Below are positions 26,961 through 35,128 of a stretch of 64,000 nucleotides of DNA, in pieces (positions within the stretch are counted from its first letter, which is position 1; the number at the start of each line of letters is the position of its first letter). The notes under the pieces are model-generated. The model saw only the letters and a program-made list of their open reading frames with translations. It was not told the DNA's origin and did not search any database. A program made the translations under genes and the position numbers. This DNA comes from JAIBJN01 sp963699495 (GTDB lineage: Bacteria > Actinomycetota > Thermoleophilia > Gaiellales > Gaiellaceae), in assembly GCA_963699495.1 (NCBI GenBank), contig CAVOUB010000008.1, positions 124,001 to 188,000 of the forward strand, read 5' to 3'.

Positions 26961-27875
26961 CTACGCGAAGCGGAGGACGCGCACCCACTCGCAGGTCGAC
27001 GCGACGTGGTCCTCGGGCCGCACGAAGGCGCGGTCGTAGTCGCCCGGGCCGCAGTCGACGTCGTCGACGGCGCCGTCCACCTCGATCGAGTAGAGCACGT
27101 CGTCGCCCTGATCTCCGTACAGCTGATCGGCGCCGAAGCCGCCCACCAGCTGATCGCTGCCTTCCATGCCGAGCAGCAGGTCGTCGCCCTGCCCGCCGAG
27201 AAGCCAGTCCATGCCGTGCCCGCCGTTCAGGTCGTCGCCGCCGTCGCTGCCCCAGAGGATGTCGGGACGTTCCTGGCCGAAGATCCTGTCGTCGCCGCCC
27301 CCGCCGGCCATGTAGTCGCGGCGGTCGCCCCCGTTCCTCATCTCGCCGGTCGGCCCGCCGTTCCAGGACACGCCGGCGGGCGGGAGCAGGCCGGTCCTCA
27401 GGCGGCGGACCCGCTCGCAGTTGAACACGCGATCACCGCGCCGGACGACGACCGTGTCGATTCCGGGCCCGCAGTCGATGCTGTCGATCAGGCCGTCATC
27501 GGCGTCCGAGTTGATGATGTCGTTCCCGGCGCCGCCGTCGATCGCGTCGGCTCCCCAGCCCGCCCAGATGCGGTCTCGCCCTTTGCCGCCGTCGAGCACG
27601 TCGTCGCCGCCGTCGCCCCAGATCCAGTCGTTGCCAGAGTTCCCGAGGATGGCGTCGCCGCCGCCATCGCCGTGGATCGAGTCGGCCCCGGCGCGGCCCG
27701 AGACGGCGTCGTCCCCGCCCTGCGCCTCGACGACGTCGGGCCTCAGGGTCCCGTGGAGGTTGTTCGAGCGAGCATTCCCGCTGATGACCTTCGCGGACGC
27801 TACCTGGGCGCCCACGAGCAACAGCCCGCACGCGAGCACGGCAGCGACTGTCCCCTGACCAAATCGCATTCCCAT
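26961..27875 (-). CDS. Second exported RTX-repeat protein (paralogue)
   Basis: A 304-aa paralogue of the preceding RTX protein. A signal peptide (MGMRFGQGTVAAVLACGLL to QVASA) is followed by beta-roll repeats such as GGAGNDIINSDADDG and GNSGNDWIWGDGGDD, again arranged in two halves. Each half ends in a DCGPG unit plus a distal Cys (FNCERVRR, STCEWVRV). The start at 27875 is chosen because the 34 upstream in-frame residues would precede the signal peptide. Gene order suggests tandem duplication and then divergence. Function is unknown beyond likely calcium binding outside the cell. Confidence 0.85.
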   Translation of the reverse strand: MGMRFGQGTVAAVLACGLLLVGAQVASAKVISGNARSNNLHGTLRPDVVEAQGGDDAVSGRAGADSIHGDGGGDAILGNSGNDWIWGDGGDDVLDGGKGRDRIWAGWGADAIDGGAGNDIINSDADDGLIDSIDCGPGIDTVVVRRGDRVFNCERVRRLRTGLLPPAGVSWNGGPTGEMRNGGDRRDYMAGGGGDDRIFGQERPDILWGSDGGDDLNGGHGMDWLLGGQGDDLLLGMEGSDQLVGGFGADQLYGDQGDDVLYSIEVDGAVDDVDCGPGDYDRAFVRPEDHVASTCEWVRVLRFA

Positions 27876-27941
27876 TTCAAGGTAGCTCGGGAGAGAGGGG
27901 ATCTCCACTAGCCGTGCGGCCGGGATGTCCCGCCCAGGACG

Positions 27942-27947
27942 TAGGCT
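27942..27947 (+). promoter_or_regulatory. -10 box TAGGCT for a leaderless transcript
   Basis: TAGGCT ends 7 nt before the ATG of the small gene at 27955, so transcription would start at the ATG. The same hexamer recurs at 32564 and 40915. No good -35 is visible. Confidence 0.4.
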
Positions 27948-27954
27948 ACGGGCG

Positions 27955-28098
27955 ATGCACACGCTCGAGCTCAGCAACGAGGAGCTCCGGCTCGTCCGCG
28001 CGGCGCTGACCGCCTACCTCGAGGATTTCGGGCACGACGAGGCAGACATCCTGCGCGCTCTGAAGACGATCCTCGCCAGGCTCCCCTACCCCGAGTAG
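27955..28098 (+). CDS. Small 47-aa protein upstream of mccB
   Basis: A 47-aa reading frame beginning MHTLELSNEELRLVRAAL and ending in RLPYPE, predicted to be mostly helical and acidic. Its stop TAG shares one base with the GTG start of mccB (TAGTG), so the two are translationally coupled. A -10-like TAGGCT sits 7 nt before its ATG, which suggests it is the first gene of the transcript. I do not recognise a family. Possible roles are a small carboxylase-associated subunit or simply a coupling peptide. Confidence 0.65.
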   Translation: MHTLELSNEELRLVRAALTAYLEDFGHDEADILRALKTILARLPYPE

Positions 28099-29660
28099 TG
28101 GCCGTCCTCGACTCGAGAGCCGACCGCGCCGCCGGGGAGTACGCGGCCAACCGCGAGCGGATGGAAGCGCTCGTCGCCGAGCTGCGCGAGCGCACCCGCG
28201 AGGTCGCGGCCGAGCGGCCGGCAGAGGCCCTCGAGCGCCACGCGGCCCGCGGGAAGCTCCTTGCCCGGGAGCGCGTCGAGCGCCTCCTCGACCCGGGCTC
28301 GGCGTTCCTCGAGCTGAACGCCCTGGCCGCCTGGGAGCTGTACGGCGGCGACGCGCCCGGGGCGGGGATGATCACCGGCATCGGCGTCGTCGAGGGAGTC
28401 GAGTGCGTGCTCGTCGCCAACGACGCGACCGTCAAGGGCGGGACGTACTACCCGCTGACGGTGAAGAAGCACCTGCGGGCGCAGGAGATCGCCGAGCAGA
28501 ACCACCTGCCGTGCATCTACCTGGTCGACTCGGGCGGCGCCTTCCTGCCCCTGCAGGACGAGGTCTTCCCCGACCGTGACCACTTCGGCCGCATCTTCTT
28601 CAACCAGGCGCAGATGTCCGCGCTGGGCATCCCACAGGTCGCGGTCGTCATGGGCTCCTGCACCGCCGGCGGCGCCTACGTCCCGGCGATGAGCGACGAG
28701 ACCGTGATCGTGCGCGGGACGGGCACGATCTTCCTCGGCGGCCCGCCGCTCGTGAAGGCCGCCACCGGCGAGGAGGTGAGCGCCGAGGAGCTGGGCGGCG
28801 CCGACGTCCACTCGCGCGTCTCGGGCGTCACCGACCACTATGCGGTCAGCGACGAGCACGCGCTCGCGCTCGCGCGCCAGATCGTGCGCAACCTGAGCCG
28901 GCGCAAGCCCGACCCGCCCTGGGACGTCCTCCCGTCCGAGGAGCCGCTGTACGACCCGGAGGAGCTCTACGGCGTCGTCCCCACCGACTACGCGAAGGGC
29001 TACGACGTGCGCGAGCTGATCGCCCGCCTCGTGGACGGGAGCCGGCTGCACGAGTTCAAGGCGCTCTACGGCGACACGCTCGTCTGCGGCTTCGCGCGCA
29101 TCGAGGGCTATCCCGTGGCGATCCTGGCGAACAACGGCGTCCTCTTCTCCGAGTCGGCACTGAAAGGGGCGCACTTCGTCGAGCTCGCGTGCAAGCGCCG
29201 CGTCCCGCTCGTCTTCCTGCAGAACATCACGGGCTTCATGGTGGGCAAGGAGTACGAGGCGGGCGGGATCGCCAAGGACGGGGCCAAGCTGGTCACGGCG
29301 GTCGCATGCGCGCAGGTGCCGAAGTTCACGGTCATCGTCGGAGGGTCGTTCGGCGCCGGCAACTACGGCATGTGCGGGCGGGCATACGCGCCCAGGCAGC
29401 TCTGGATGTGGCCCAACGCCCGCATCTCGGTCATGGGCGGCGAGCAGGCGGCCACCGTGCTGTCGGCCGTCGGGAACGCGGACCCCGACGAGATTCGCGC
29501 GAAGTACGAGCGCGAGGGAAGCCCGTACCACTCGACCGCACGCCTCTGGGACGACGGCATCATCGACCCGCTCGATACCCGCAAGGTGCTCGCGCTCGGG
29601 ATCTCGGCAGCGCTGAACGCGCCGATCCCGGAGACGACGTTCGGCGTCTTCCGGATGTAG
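28098..29660 (+). CDS. mccB: Acyl-CoA carboxylase carboxyltransferase subunit, probably methylcrotonyl-CoA carboxylase beta
   Basis: Transfers CO2 from biotin to an acyl-CoA. The 520-aa protein has both crotonase-fold halves. MCC-type signatures include YLVDSGGAFLPLQDEVFPD, FFNQAQMSALGIPQ, and the C-terminal NITGFMVGKEYEAGGIAKDG followed by VGGSFGAGNYGMCGRAY. These match MccB better than propionyl-CoA carboxylase. The biotin carboxylase/BCCP subunit is encoded at 32596-34218 and a probable methylglutaconyl-CoA hydratase at 30959-31744, which together fit leucine and isovalerate breakdown. The GTG start overlaps the stop of the small upstream gene. Confidence 0.9.
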   Translation: MAVLDSRADRAAGEYAANRERMEALVAELRERTREVAAERPAEALERHAARGKLLARERVERLLDPGSAFLELNALAAWELYGGDAPGAGMITGIGVVEGVECVLVANDATVKGGTYYPLTVKKHLRAQEIAEQNHLPCIYLVDSGGAFLPLQDEVFPDRDHFGRIFFNQAQMSALGIPQVAVVMGSCTAGGAYVPAMSDETVIVRGTGTIFLGGPPLVKAATGEEVSAEELGGADVHSRVSGVTDHYAVSDEHALALARQIVRNLSRRKPDPPWDVLPSEEPLYDPEELYGVVPTDYAKGYDVRELIARLVDGSRLHEFKALYGDTLVCGFARIEGYPVAILANNGVLFSESALKGAHFVELACKRRVPLVFLQNITGFMVGKEYEAGGIAKDGAKLVTAVACAQVPKFTVIVGGSFGAGNYGMCGRAYAPRQLWMWPNARISVMGGEQAATVLSAVGNADPDEIRAKYEREGSPYHSTARLWDDGIIDPLDTRKVLALGISAALNAPIPETTFGVFRM

Positions 29661-29674
29661 CGCCGGGGCAGACG

Positions 29675-29680
29675 TAGACT
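29675..29680 (+). promoter_or_regulatory. -10 box TAGACT ahead of the cupin gene
   Basis: TAGACT ends 6 nt before the GTG start at 29687, the spacing expected for leaderless transcription. It resembles the TAGGCT boxes elsewhere in the window. Confidence 0.35.
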
Positions 29681-29686
29681 CCTCGC

Positions 29687-30038
29687 GTGCCGTACGCGAT
29701 CGTCGACTCCGAGGACGTCGAGCCGGGCTACGGCGGCGTCTTCAAGCAGATTCGCCGCCGGCTCGGGGTGCGGGCGTTCGGGATCAACCAGGTCGACCTC
29801 CCGCCCGGGGCCGAGGGCCGCGAGCACGAGCACGCCGAGTCAGGTCAGGAGGAGGTCTACCTCGTCCTGGCAGGCAGCGGGACGATGACGATCGACGGCG
29901 AGGAGGTCGAGCTCAAGCCAGGCCGCTACGTCTTCGTCGCCGCCGCGTCGGTGCGGAAGCCCGTCGCCGGCCCCGGGGGCCTGTCGTGGGTCGTCGTCGG
30001 CGCCCCGCCCCGGGACGGCTGGGAGCCCGAGCTTCTAG
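29687..30038 (+). CDS. Small cupin-domain protein (3' end uncertain)
   Basis: A single-domain cupin of about 115 aa. Cupin motif 1 reads GAEGREHEHAESGQEEVYLVLAG with metal ligands HEH and Glu, and motif 2 lies around LKPGRYVFVAAASVRKP, but without the usual His. Function cannot be named from sequence. The original frame stays open past the convergent DapA-like gene, which is implausible for a 13-kDa protein. A one-base slip near 30010-30030 would end it at TAG 30036-30038, sharing CTAG with the opposing stop, exactly as five other convergent pairs do here. The GTG start follows a -10-like box. Confidence 0.65.
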
Positions 30039-30934
30039 CGACGAATCGCGGGCCGGCCTTCCGTGCGCTCGCCCTGCTCCTGGCCGAGCCAGCTGGGGAC
30101 GAGCGCGTCCAGCCGCTCCCGCTCCTCTCCGGTGAGGCCGCGGAGCGGAGCCCGCACGTCCTCGCGGACGGGGACGCCGCGCAGCGCGAGAATCCGCTTC
30201 AGGGCCGCGTGGCGCGGAAACGCCTCGAGACCGTCGCGAAGCTCGCCCAGCTGCGCGCTCCGCTCCGGGCCGGGGTCGCGCACGGCCCCTGCGATCAGCT
30301 CGGGGAAGGCCGTGGCGAGCGCGGAGACCGAGCCCTTCGCTCCCTGGCGCATGCCCGCGCCGATCAGGCTCTCGGCGCCCACGAAGATGTCGAGCCCGTC
30401 GAGGAGGTACGGCTCCAGGCGCTCGAAGGGAGCGTCGGAGACCTTCATCCCGGCGAGATTCGGGGCAACCTCGCGCAGGCGCTCGACGACGCGGATGGGA
30501 ACCGCGTAGCCGCTCACGCGTGCAAACTCGTAGACGTAGAAGGGTGTGGGCGCTGCCGCCGCGGCCGCGGCCGCGAAGTGCGCAAGCAGCGACTCGTCGT
30601 CGAGCTGGAAGTAGGGCGGGCCGATGACCGCGATCGCAGCGGCTCCCGCGCCCGCCGCATGCTCCACCAGGGCAAGCGTGTCGGCGGTCGTCTGCGCCCC
30701 GCAGTGGACGGCGACGTCGAGCCTCCCCGCGCTGGTGGCAAGGAAGAGGTCGGTCACGCGCTTCCGCTCCGGAAGCGAAAGCAGGATTCCCTCCCCGGTC
30801 GTCCCCATGGCGAGGATCCCGTCCAGCCCCCCGGCGACCAGGAAGTCGACCAGGGGCTCGAACGCGCCTTCGTCGAGCGCCGCCCCGCCATCGCGGAACG
30901 GCGTCACGGCAGCGGCCAGGGCGCCCTTGATCAT
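30035..30934 (-). CDS. Dihydrodipicolinate synthase / N-acetylneuraminate lyase family aldolase
   Basis: Class I aldolase-type lyase of 299 aa. It shows the pyruvate/2-oxo acid binding motif GTTGEG (45-50), a Tyr pair in FYVYEF (133-135) and Schiff-base Lys164 in NLAGMKVSD. Family members include DapA and several sugar-acid aldolases. The surrounding genes are catabolic, not lysine biosynthetic, and the active-site text differs from the classic YNVPxRT, so a degradative or unknown 2-oxo acid aldolase is more likely than true DapA. The ATG start at 30934 is divergent from the hydratase gene 24 nt away. Confidence 0.85.
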   Translation of the reverse strand: MIKGALAAAVTPFRDGGAALDEGAFEPLVDFLVAGGLDGILAMGTTGEGILLSLPERKRVTDLFLATSAGRLDVAVHCGAQTTADTLALVEHAAGAGAAAIAVIGPPYFQLDDESLLAHFAAAAAAAAPTPFYVYEFARVSGYAVPIRVVERLREVAPNLAGMKVSDAPFERLEPYLLDGLDIFVGAESLIGAGMRQGAKGSVSALATAFPELIAGAVRDPGPERSAQLGELRDGLEAFPRHAALKRILALRGVPVREDVRAPLRGLTGEERERLDALVPSWLGQEQGERTEGRPAIRR

Positions 30935-30958
30935 GGAGCGAACCTTATGCTCCGGTCG

Positions 30959-31744
30959 ATGAGCGCGCTGCGGATCGAGCGGGACAACGACGTTCTGCGG
31001 GTCACCATCGCCAAGCCGGAGCGGCGCAACGCGTTCGACGCCGCCCTGATCGCCGAGCTCACGGAGGCGTTCTCCGATGTCGGCGACGCGCGCGCGGTCG
31101 TCCTCGCCGGCGACGGACCGAGCTTCTGCGCCGGGGCCGACGTCGAGTGGCAGCGCTCCTCCATCGATCTCTCCTACGAGGAGAACGTCGCGGACGCGAT
31201 GCGTCTCTACGGCATGCTGGAGACGATCGACTCCTGCCCGGCCCCGGTCGTGGCGCGCGTGCAGGGCTTCGCCCTGGGCGGCGGCTCCGGCGTCGTCGCC
31301 TGCGCCGACGTGGCCGTCGCCGGCCCGGACGGCGTCTTCGGCTTCACGGAGGTACGGCTCGGAATCGTCCCGGCCGTCATCTCGCCGTTCGTGCTGAGCC
31401 GCATCGGCCCGGGCGCCGCCCGCCGCTACTTTCTGACCGGCGAGCGGTTCGGCGCCGACGTCGCGCTCCGCATCGGGCTCGTACACGAGATCGCCGAGGA
31501 CCTCGACGGCGCGGTCGAGCGGATGGTCGGCGACCTCCTCGCCGCCGGCCCGGAGGCCGCCCGGGCCGCGAAGCGCCTCGTCCGCGAGCGGCCCGTCGGA
31601 GAGGCGACCGCCCACCTCGCGGCCGGGCTGCGGACGAGCCTCGAGGGCCAGGAGGGCCTGCGCGCCTTCCTGGAGAAGCGCGCAGCGACCCTCCCGAGCG
31701 GGGATACCTGGGGCATCTACTCCGGGGACCAGGAAGCCGGGTAG
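30959..31744 (+). CDS. Enoyl-CoA hydratase/isomerase family, probable methylglutaconyl-CoA hydratase
   Basis: Crotonase-fold protein of 261 aa. The N-terminal acyl-CoA binding strand VTIAKPERRNAFDAAL and oxyanion loop FCAGADVEWQRS are present. A second loop, VQGFALGGGSGVVACADVAVA, and catalytic Glu positions in FGFTEVRLGIVPAVISPFV, give a hydratase pattern. In context with mccA and mccB it probably hydrates 3-methylglutaconyl-CoA to HMG-CoA in leucine breakdown; no HMG-CoA lyase is in the window. The ATG lies 7 nt after a TATGCT box, consistent with a leaderless mRNA. Confidence 0.85.
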   Translation: MSALRIERDNDVLRVTIAKPERRNAFDAALIAELTEAFSDVGDARAVVLAGDGPSFCAGADVEWQRSSIDLSYEENVADAMRLYGMLETIDSCPAPVVARVQGFALGGGSGVVACADVAVAGPDGVFGFTEVRLGIVPAVISPFVLSRIGPGAARRYFLTGERFGADVALRIGLVHEIAEDLDGAVERMVGDLLAAGPEAARAAKRLVRERPVGEATAHLAAGLRTSLEGQEGLRAFLEKRAATLPSGDTWGIYSGDQEAG

Positions 31745-31750
31745 CTGCCC

Positions 31751-31873
31751 CTAGCCGGTGCCGCTTCCTCCGGCGCCCGAGCCCCAGGTGAAGAACACCA
31801 CCACGACGATGAAGGCGACGATCGCGAGCGCGACCGCCATCAGTACGCGACGGGCGGTTGGCCTAGGTCCCAT
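31751..31873 (-). CDS. Small 40-aa single-span membrane protein
   Basis: A 40-aa frame starting MGPRPTARRVLMAVALAIV has a basic N-terminus, one hydrophobic helix (about residues 10-28) and a Gly/Ser-rich tail. Its ATG overlaps the end of the upstream exported-protein gene by 11 nt, which suggests translational coupling and supports it being real. Topology is probably C-terminus outside. No family recognised; it may anchor or assist the neighbouring exported protein. Confidence 0.55.
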   Translation of the reverse strand: MGPRPTARRVLMAVALAIVAFIVVVVFFTWGSGAGGSGTG

Positions 31874-32426
31874 GCGCGAATCCCCACGATCCTCCGGGGT
31901 ACCCGGTCAGGCGGACCCAGGGCGTCTTCGTGTTGAAGCAGAACTGGAAGCACTCCTGGAACTTGCCCTGCGCCCGGACGCGGTACTGACTCTTGTTCGG
32001 CCCACCGTCGACGTCGAGCCCGGTGTGCCCCTTGAAGTCCCACCCCGAGAACTGCATGCAGCACTCGACATCGCGCCAGTACGTGGGTGACCACGGGTTG
32101 TTCGTCTTGACGATCAACGAGCCTCCGGCCTCCCAACACCAGCGGATCGTCAGGATGTACTTCCAGTAGAAGTACCCGAACAGCGGGTGCTTGAGGCCGT
32201 GCCACCCGTGCACCTTCCTGCACTTGATGGTCGTACCGGCCACCGTGGTGACAGCATCCTCCGTGAGCTGGGAAACCTCGACCAGGGCCTCGCCGTTCTC
32301 CAACACCACCGGTTCCTCCGTGATGATCGTTTCCGCCGAAGCGACGGTCGCCCCTGCGAAGAACGCAGCGCCGAGAACGAGCGTCAATCCTCCCTTCCAG
32401 ATTGCAGACCTGAGCGACGTGTACAC
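31863..32426 (-). CDS. Exported Trp/Cys-rich protein of unknown function
   Basis: A 187-aa protein with a Sec signal (about 1-31, ending ATVASA). The mature region has a short acidic stretch and then a Trp-, Cys- and Tyr-rich domain with CRKVHGWHG, GYFYWKYILTIRWCWEAGG, RDVECCMQFSGWDFKGH and KFQECFQFCFNTKTPW. At least seven Cys suggest disulphides outside the cell. Similar Trp-rich exported proteins occur in actinobacteria without known function. Local base composition is less GC-rich than the surrounding genes, a possible sign of transfer. The start is GTG 32426. It is coupled to the 40-aa membrane protein gene downstream. Confidence 0.7.
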   Translation of the reverse strand: MYTSLRSAIWKGGLTLVLGAAFFAGATVASAETIITEEPVVLENGEALVEVSQLTEDAVTTVAGTTIKCRKVHGWHGLKHPLFGYFYWKYILTIRWCWEAGGSLIVKTNNPWSPTYWRDVECCMQFSGWDFKGHTGLDVDGGPNKSQYRVRAQGKFQECFQFCFNTKTPWVRLTGYPGGSWGFAHGT

Positions 32427-32563
32427 GTTCGACCTCCTCTCGTCGAGAACCGAGTCGAGGCCGCGGGCTGCGCCGCTCGAGTTCGCTTTCCTCTTCAGGA
32501 TAGAACAGGGTTGCCGAGAGCGACAACGGCCTTTTCGGCCACGTCACCTTCGGACGCGTGCTC

Positions 32564-32569
32564 TAGGCT
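32564..32569 (+). promoter_or_regulatory. -10 box TAGGCT ahead of mccA
   Basis: TAGGCT lies 26 nt before the mccA ATG. A short 5' leader with AAGGG (32580-32584) would then serve as ribosome site. The hexamer is shared with boxes at 27942 and 40915. Confidence 0.4.
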
Positions 32570-32595
32570 GACCACGCGCAAGGGCGCATGACCCC

Positions 32596-34218
32596 ATGGA
32601 AATCAGCAAGCTCCTCGTAGCGAACCGCGGCGAGATCGCCGTGCGCGTCTTCCGCACCTGCCGCCGGCTCGGCATCGGCACGGTCGCGGTCTACGCACGC
32701 GACGACGCCGGCGCGTTCCACACCCGGCGGGCGGACGAAACCGTCGCGGTCGGGAGCTACCTCGACCCGGCTGAGCTGGTCCGCGCGGCCCGCGAGAGCG
32801 GCGCGGACATGATCCACCCCGGCTACGGCTTCCTCGCGGAGAACGGCGACTTCGCGGAGGCGGTCCGAGAGGCAGGGATCGTGTTCGTCGGCCCCTCGCC
32901 GGAGGCCATCCGCCTATCCGGGGACAAGCTCGAGGCGAAACGGCTGGCGCAGGCGGCCGGCGTGCCCGTCGTCGAGTCGGGAAGGCCCGAGGAGATCGGC
33001 TACCCGCTGATCGTCAAGGCGGCGGCGGGCGGCGGCGGGCGCGGCATGCGGGTCGTGCGCTCGCCCGACGGGCTCGAGGAGGCGCTCGAGGCGGCCGCCC
33101 GCGAGGCGCAGGCCGGCTTCGGGGACGCGCGGGTCTTCTGCGAGCGCTACGTCGAACGGCCGCGCCACGTCGAGATCCAGCTGCTCGCCGACCGGCACGG
33201 GACGACGCTTCACCTCGGCGAGCGCGAGTGCTCGATCCAGCGCCGGCACCAGAAGATCCTGGAGGAGAGCCCGTCCCCTGCGCTCGATCCCGAGCTCCGC
33301 GCGGCGATGGGCGAGGCCGCGGTCGCGTTCGCGCGCGCGGTCGCCTACGAGAATGCCGGCACCGCCGAGTTCATGCTCGACGGCGACCGCTTCGCCTTTC
33401 TCGAGCTGAACGCGCGCCTCCAGGTCGAGCATCCCGTGACCGAGCTCGTGACCGGGATCGACCTGGTCGAGCAGCAGCTCCGCATCGCGGCGGGCGCGGC
33501 GCTGGACCTCGAGCCGGGCGAGCCCGAGGGCCACGCAGTCGAGGTTCGCCTCTATGCCGAGCATCCGCTCACCTTCCTCCCCCAGGCCGGCCGGCTCGAG
33601 CGGCTGGAGCTGCCCGACACCGTGCGGGTCGACGCCGGCGTCGAGGCGGGAGACGAGATCCCGGTCGCCTACGATCCGCTGATCGCCAAGCTGACGGCGC
33701 ACGCCGAGACGCGGGAGGAGGCCTTCGACGACCTCTCACGCGCGCTTCGGGCCACTCGCGTCTCGGGCGCGACCACGAACCTCGGCTTCCTTCGCTGGCT
33801 GGTCGACCACCCGGCCGTGCGAGCAGGGGAGACGACGACCGCGTTCCTGGCCGAGCACCCGCCGCTCTCGCTGCCGGCGACCGCTCCGGGCTCCTGGTCC
33901 GGCTACTGGCGGCTCAACCGCGACCGGACGGCGCGCACGCCGGATACCCGGCCCGCGCCGACGGTCGAGGGAGCCGCCCACGCGACCGACGGGGCGCACG
34001 AGACGAGCACGCTCGTCGCGCCGATGCCCGGAACCGTCGTGCGCGTCCTCGCGGGCGAAGGCGACCGCGTGGAGCCGCGCCAGCCCCTTGTCGTGCTCGA
34101 GGCCATGAAGATGGAGACGCCGCTCACCTCGCCGTACGAGGCCGTCGTGAAGCGGGTGCACGTGGCCGAGGGCGACCGTGTCGCGGGCGGGGAGCTCCTG
34201 GTGGAGCTGGAGGACTGA
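32596..34218 (+). CDS. mccA: Acyl-CoA carboxylase biotin carboxylase/BCCP subunit, probably methylcrotonyl-CoA carboxylase alpha
   Basis: Carboxylates biotin with bicarbonate and ATP, and carries the biotin. Residues 1-445 form the biotin carboxylase: LLVANRGEIAVRV, ATP-binding KAAAGGGGRGMR, ERECSIQRRHQK, and catalytic FLELNARLQVEHPVTE. Residues about 470-540 form the BCCP domain with biotinylated Lys505 in EAMKMET. At 540 aa it is about 100 residues shorter than usual; the BT/linker domain between BC and BCCP is much reduced. Its partner is mccB at 28098. The ATG at 32596 follows AAGGG. The stop overlaps the pdxH start (TGATG). Confidence 0.9.
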   Translation: MEISKLLVANRGEIAVRVFRTCRRLGIGTVAVYARDDAGAFHTRRADETVAVGSYLDPAELVRAARESGADMIHPGYGFLAENGDFAEAVREAGIVFVGPSPEAIRLSGDKLEAKRLAQAAGVPVVESGRPEEIGYPLIVKAAAGGGGRGMRVVRSPDGLEEALEAAAREAQAGFGDARVFCERYVERPRHVEIQLLADRHGTTLHLGERECSIQRRHQKILEESPSPALDPELRAAMGEAAVAFARAVAYENAGTAEFMLDGDRFAFLELNARLQVEHPVTELVTGIDLVEQQLRIAAGAALDLEPGEPEGHAVEVRLYAEHPLTFLPQAGRLERLELPDTVRVDAGVEAGDEIPVAYDPLIAKLTAHAETREEAFDDLSRALRATRVSGATTNLGFLRWLVDHPAVRAGETTTAFLAEHPPLSLPATAPGSWSGYWRLNRDRTARTPDTRPAPTVEGAAHATDGAHETSTLVAPMPGTVVRVLAGEGDRVEPRQPLVVLEAMKMETPLTSPYEAVVKRVHVAEGDRVAGGELLVELED

Positions 34219-34814
34219 TGGACGCCGCCGACCTCCTCCCCGACCCGATCGCCCAGGTCGCCCGCTGGCTCGACGAGGCGCGTACCGGCGGCCTCGAGCT
34301 GCCCGAGGCGATGACGCTTGCGACGGCCGATGCCGAAGGCCGGCCGTCAGCCCGCACCGTTCTCCTCAAGAGCCTCGACGCCGACGGCTTCCGCTTCTTC
34401 ACGAACACCGAGAGCCGCAAGGGCCTCGAGCTGGCCGAGAATCCCAACGCGGCGCTCGTCTTCCACTGGGCGCTTCGGCCGCGGCGCCAGGTGACCGTGG
34501 CGGGGACGGTGGAACCGCTGTCGCGCGAGGAGTCGGAGGCGTACTACAGGACGCGTCCGCTCGGAAGCCGTCTCGGCGCCTGGGCCTCCCGCCAGAGCAC
34601 GGTCGTGCCGGACCGGGAGGCGCTCGACCGCGCGTTCGCCGACGCCGAGAGTGCGCACGGGGACGACCCGCCGCTCCCGCCCTGGTGGGGCGGCTACCTC
34701 CTGACGCCGACGCGGATCGAATTCTGGCAGAACCGTGAGAACCGCTTGCACGACCGCTTCCGCTACAGCCGCGGGCCCGCCGGCGACTGGGTGCTCGAGC
34801 GGCTGGCCCCCTAG
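34218..34814 (+). CDS. pdxH: Pyridoxamine/pyridoxine 5'-phosphate oxidase
   Basis: FMN enzyme that oxidises PNP or PMP to pyridoxal phosphate. The 198-aa protein has the family blocks SARTVLLKSLDADGFRFFTN, ENPNAALVFHW, RQVTVAGTVEPLS, LGAWASRQS and the C-terminal PPWWGGYLLTP followed by IEFWQNRENRLHDRFRY. It starts on an ATG that overlaps the mccA stop, so it is expressed with the carboxylase gene. PLP enzymes nearby include IlvA, TrpB and HisC, but no specific link is implied. Its stop shares CTAG with the opposing SCP2 gene. Confidence 0.93.
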   Translation: MDAADLLPDPIAQVARWLDEARTGGLELPEAMTLATADAEGRPSARTVLLKSLDADGFRFFTNTESRKGLELAENPNAALVFHWALRPRRQVTVAGTVEPLSREESEAYYRTRPLGSRLGAWASRQSTVVPDREALDRAFADAESAHGDDPPLPPWWGGYLLTPTRIEFWQNRENRLHDRFRYSRGPAGDWVLERLAP

Positions 34815-35128
34815 CCGAGCAGGTCCTTGAGGCGCATCGCCAGGGCCGCGTCGCCCTCGACGCGGATCTTCCCCATGAGGAAGGCGCCCGTTGGGCTCTG
34901 CTCGCCGCGGACGATGCGCAGAAGCACGTCCTCCGGGACGCCGATGACGCAATCGGCGGCGGCGTCGCCCTCGCTCACCGAGACGGATCCGTCGTCGACG
35001 TCGACGCGCCAGCTGCCCGCGCCGTCGACGTCGAAGCGGTAGCTCGCAGTCAGGCCGCGCGTGCGCTCGGCGCCGCCGGCCGTCCTCGCCTTCAGCTCCT
35101 CGAAGAACTCCCGTGCGGTCTCGGCCAT
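34811..35128 (-). CDS. SCP2-type sterol/lipid-binding domain protein
   Basis: A 105-aa protein consisting of one SCP2-like domain: AREFFEELKARTAGG, YRFDVDGAGSWRVDVDDG, DCVIGVPEDVLLRIVRGE and SPTGAFLMGKIRVEGD with MRLKDLL at the end. Such domains bind lipids or acyl chains in the cytosol and are common in actinobacterial lipid metabolism. The ATG at 35128 overlaps the stop of the MFS gene (TGATG), suggesting co-translation. Confidence 0.88.
   Translation of the reverse strand: MAETAREFFEELKARTAGGAERTRGLTASYRFDVDGAGSWRVDVDDGSVSVSEGDAAADCVIGVPEDVLLRIVRGEQSPTGAFLMGKIRVEGDAALAMRLKDLLG

Noticed and set aside
30035..30934. DapA-like gene as the lysine-pathway dihydrodipicolinate synthase
   Set aside because: The Tyr motif and neighbourhood do not match lysine biosynthesis; only family-level assignment is justified.
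29687..31744. One 685-aa open frame linking the cupin to the enoyl-CoA hydratase
   Set aside because: The middle lies antisense to a clear DapA-like gene and has no domain features. The two ends belong to separate genes that happen to share a frame.
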